Origin: Streptomyces sp. UW30
Lineage (GTDB): Bacteria; Actinomycetota; Actinomycetes; Streptomycetales; Streptomycetaceae
Reading direction: 5' to 3'
DNA length: 47,525 nucleotides
NCBI RefSeq assembly: GCF_008042075.1
Contig: NZ_RDBN01000053.1
Location: forward strand, 207,238 to 254,762
Shown piece after piece: positions 46,303-47,525 of this stretch. Each line of letters starts with the position of its first letter. The stretch's first letter is position 1. Under the pieces are notes generated by a model that searched no databases, was not told the DNA's origin, and saw only the letters and a program-made list of their open reading frames with translations. Made by a program: the position numbers and the translations under genes.

Positions 46303-47517
46303 TCACAGACCGGCGGATCTCAGCAGTTCCGCGACGGGCACCTCCGCATCGGCCCGAATGCTCGCAGCTCCGTACCTGTCCAACTCCCGCCTCACTTCCC
46401 GCGGAGAACTTTTCGTGTCCCAGAAGCGCATCGACGAGATGGAAGAAGTAGGAGGTTCCCCCGGCACCCAGGTCGCTCTCACAAAGCGTGGCTTGCGTGT
46501 CACGTTGATGAGGTTGTTGTTGTGCCGGACCCGCCCGTTGTAAATGAGCTGCTGCCCGCACACCTCCCATCGACAGTAGTATCTGCCCTCGCTTTCACGC
46601 CACGTATAGTGCGGAGTCTTGAACTCGTCCACATCCAGCTTCCCTCGATCCTTCCTCATGTAGGAAACCTGCATACTGACGGAAACGGTGCCGTAAGGCG
46701 CGTCTTTGGGGATTTGGAACACGCGCTCGACGGAAAACTCCTGCCCGACCTCGAGCCACTTGCCGGGCCCGTAGACCTGACTGCTACTGATGATGGTTCG
46801 CCTGAGATCACCGGCGTAGAACTCGACGTCCCCCAGATTCCCCTGTCTTCCCGCGGTCTCCCGCCATTCCCTCAACATGTCCTCCGCGCCGGGTAATTCG
46901 GAATACTTGGCATCTCTACCGCGGACCGTGTAGATGTCATTGGTGACATAGACGGGAATCCCGCCGGTGTTCTTCATGTAGAGCGACAGCGGGACATGGA
47001 CAAAGGGCAGCCCACGATCCGCCCGCGCCGTCCCGAACTTCGCCTTCAAGGAAAGGTGCATGGGGGCAGCGGTGGGCTGGTACATGGTCGAGTACGCCAG
47101 GCTGACACCGGTCAGGAGCGCGGTGACGACCACTCCGGCGGCGAACCTCTTGGGCCGCGGGACCCCTTTCCAGCAGTCCTCCCGCACGAGCACGACGAGC
47201 GCCCACAGAGACCAGCACCAAAGCGGCAGGAACATCAGCAGATAGGGCGTGTACTCCCTCTCTTCGAGCCACATGAAGAGAAGGAGGCTGTCCGTGGCCA
47301 GCGCGATGAGCACCCCCAGCAGAACAAGCGCGCCGGAGATCCTGACCTGCCGTCTCTCCCAGTAGTCGAACGCCGCCACCGCGGCCACGCCTTGCACGAG
47401 GCCCGACAGCACGAAGAGAACCCCGGTCATTCGTTGCGCGAAAGTGAGCGCCCCGGTTGCGTCCGGCCAGCCGACCATCGCGCTGAGCACCATGGAAGCC
47501 AGCAGTCCGGCCGTCAT
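46303..47517 (-). CDS. Multi-pass membrane protein with external C-terminal domain (start near window edge)
   Basis: 404 aa from the ATG at 47517; the frame is still open to the last base, so the gene may begin outside the window. Four to five helices fill residues 1-145 (for example VLFVLSGLVQGVAAVAAF and LVLLGVLIALATDSLLLF). The remaining 260 residues look like a beta-rich soluble domain with one Cys pair (YYCRWEVCGQQ). I do not recognise the family. Codon third positions are less GC-rich here than in the core genes (many A/T-ending codons around 46560-47000), which suggests an accessory gene. Convergent with the secreted repeat protein. Confidence 0.7.
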   Translation of the reverse strand: MTAGLLASMVLSAMVGWPDATGALTFAQRMTGVLFVLSGLVQGVAAVAAFDYWERRQVRISGALVLLGVLIALATDSLLLFMWLEEREYTPYLLMFLPLWCWSLWALVVLVREDCWKGVPRPKRFAAGVVVTALLTGVSLAYSTMYQPTAAPMHLSLKAKFGTARADRGLPFVHVPLSLYMKNTGGIPVYVTNDIYTVRGRDAKYSELPGAEDMLREWRETAGRQGNLGDVEFYAGDLRRTIISSSQVYGPGKWLEVGQEFSVERVFQIPKDAPYGTVSVSMQVSYMRKDRGKLDVDEFKTPHYTWRESEGRYYCRWEVCGQQLIYNGRVRHNNNLINVTRKPRFVRATWVPGEPPTSSISSMRFWDTKSSPREVRRELDRYGAASIRADAEVPVAELLRSAGL

Positions 47518-47525
47518 CAGCGCGA

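Overview
The window comes from a high-GC actinobacterial chromosome, almost certainly Streptomyces. The evidence is GC-rich third codon positions, frequent GTG and TTG starts, actinobacterial promoter forms, and a gene order that I recall as the conserved core block running from leuS to the ribonuclease E gene in this genus (around SCO2567-SCO2600 in S. coelicolor). Family names below come from reading the proteins; no database search was run.

Left edge (1-2055): the competence-like genes comEA and comEC are scrambled. A perfect 200-bp inverted repeat (1-200 and 828-1027) and an N-terminal comEA piece left on the opposite strand show that about 1.3 kb is inverted and partly duplicated. This is either a real template-switch rearrangement or an assembly fold-back.

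2056-10395: degV, a coiled-coil membrane protein and leuS lie on the minus strand. leuS has a classical attenuator with a 12-residue leader peptide carrying three Leu codons in a row. On the plus strand is a two-gene redox unit: a membrane protein with four His spaced as in NOX/ferric-reductase di-heme domains, then a NuoF-like flavoprotein fused to a ferredoxin.

10400-15640: two identical tRNA-Ala(GGC) genes flank two tiny zinc-ribbon genes. They are followed by a histidine phosphatase, rsfS, a divergent LCP-like protein and nadD, all on the minus strand, and by two unlisted small membrane proteins of 54 and 53 aa.

15700-22100: an M48 membrane protease, two single-pass proteins sharing a cytoplasmic motif (SCO2583/SCO2584 type), proA, a small conserved protein and proB.

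22299-32541: a cell-wall glycopolymer (teichoic-acid type) cluster. It has two membrane-anchored poly(polyol-phosphate) transferases, a GT2 glycosyltransferase, a fused CDP-ribitol-type synthase (IspD-like cytidylyltransferase plus SDR), a sulfotransferase and a Tat-exported PhoD phosphatase/phosphodiesterase. Two tandem secreted seven-bladed FG-GAP proteins follow (32732-35775).

35989-47525: rplU-rpmA-obg, a 1336-aa RNase E/G with Arg-rich repeated modules on both sides of its core, a DUF2344 protein, a very hydrophobic protein built from about seven TPVGH-type repeats, a secreted protein with a 27-residue repeat, and a poorly conserved membrane protein that reaches the window edge.

The best candidates for undescribed biology are the heme/flavin redox pair, the repeat membrane protein, the sulfotransferase inside the wall-polymer cluster, and the comEA/comEC rearrangement if it is real.
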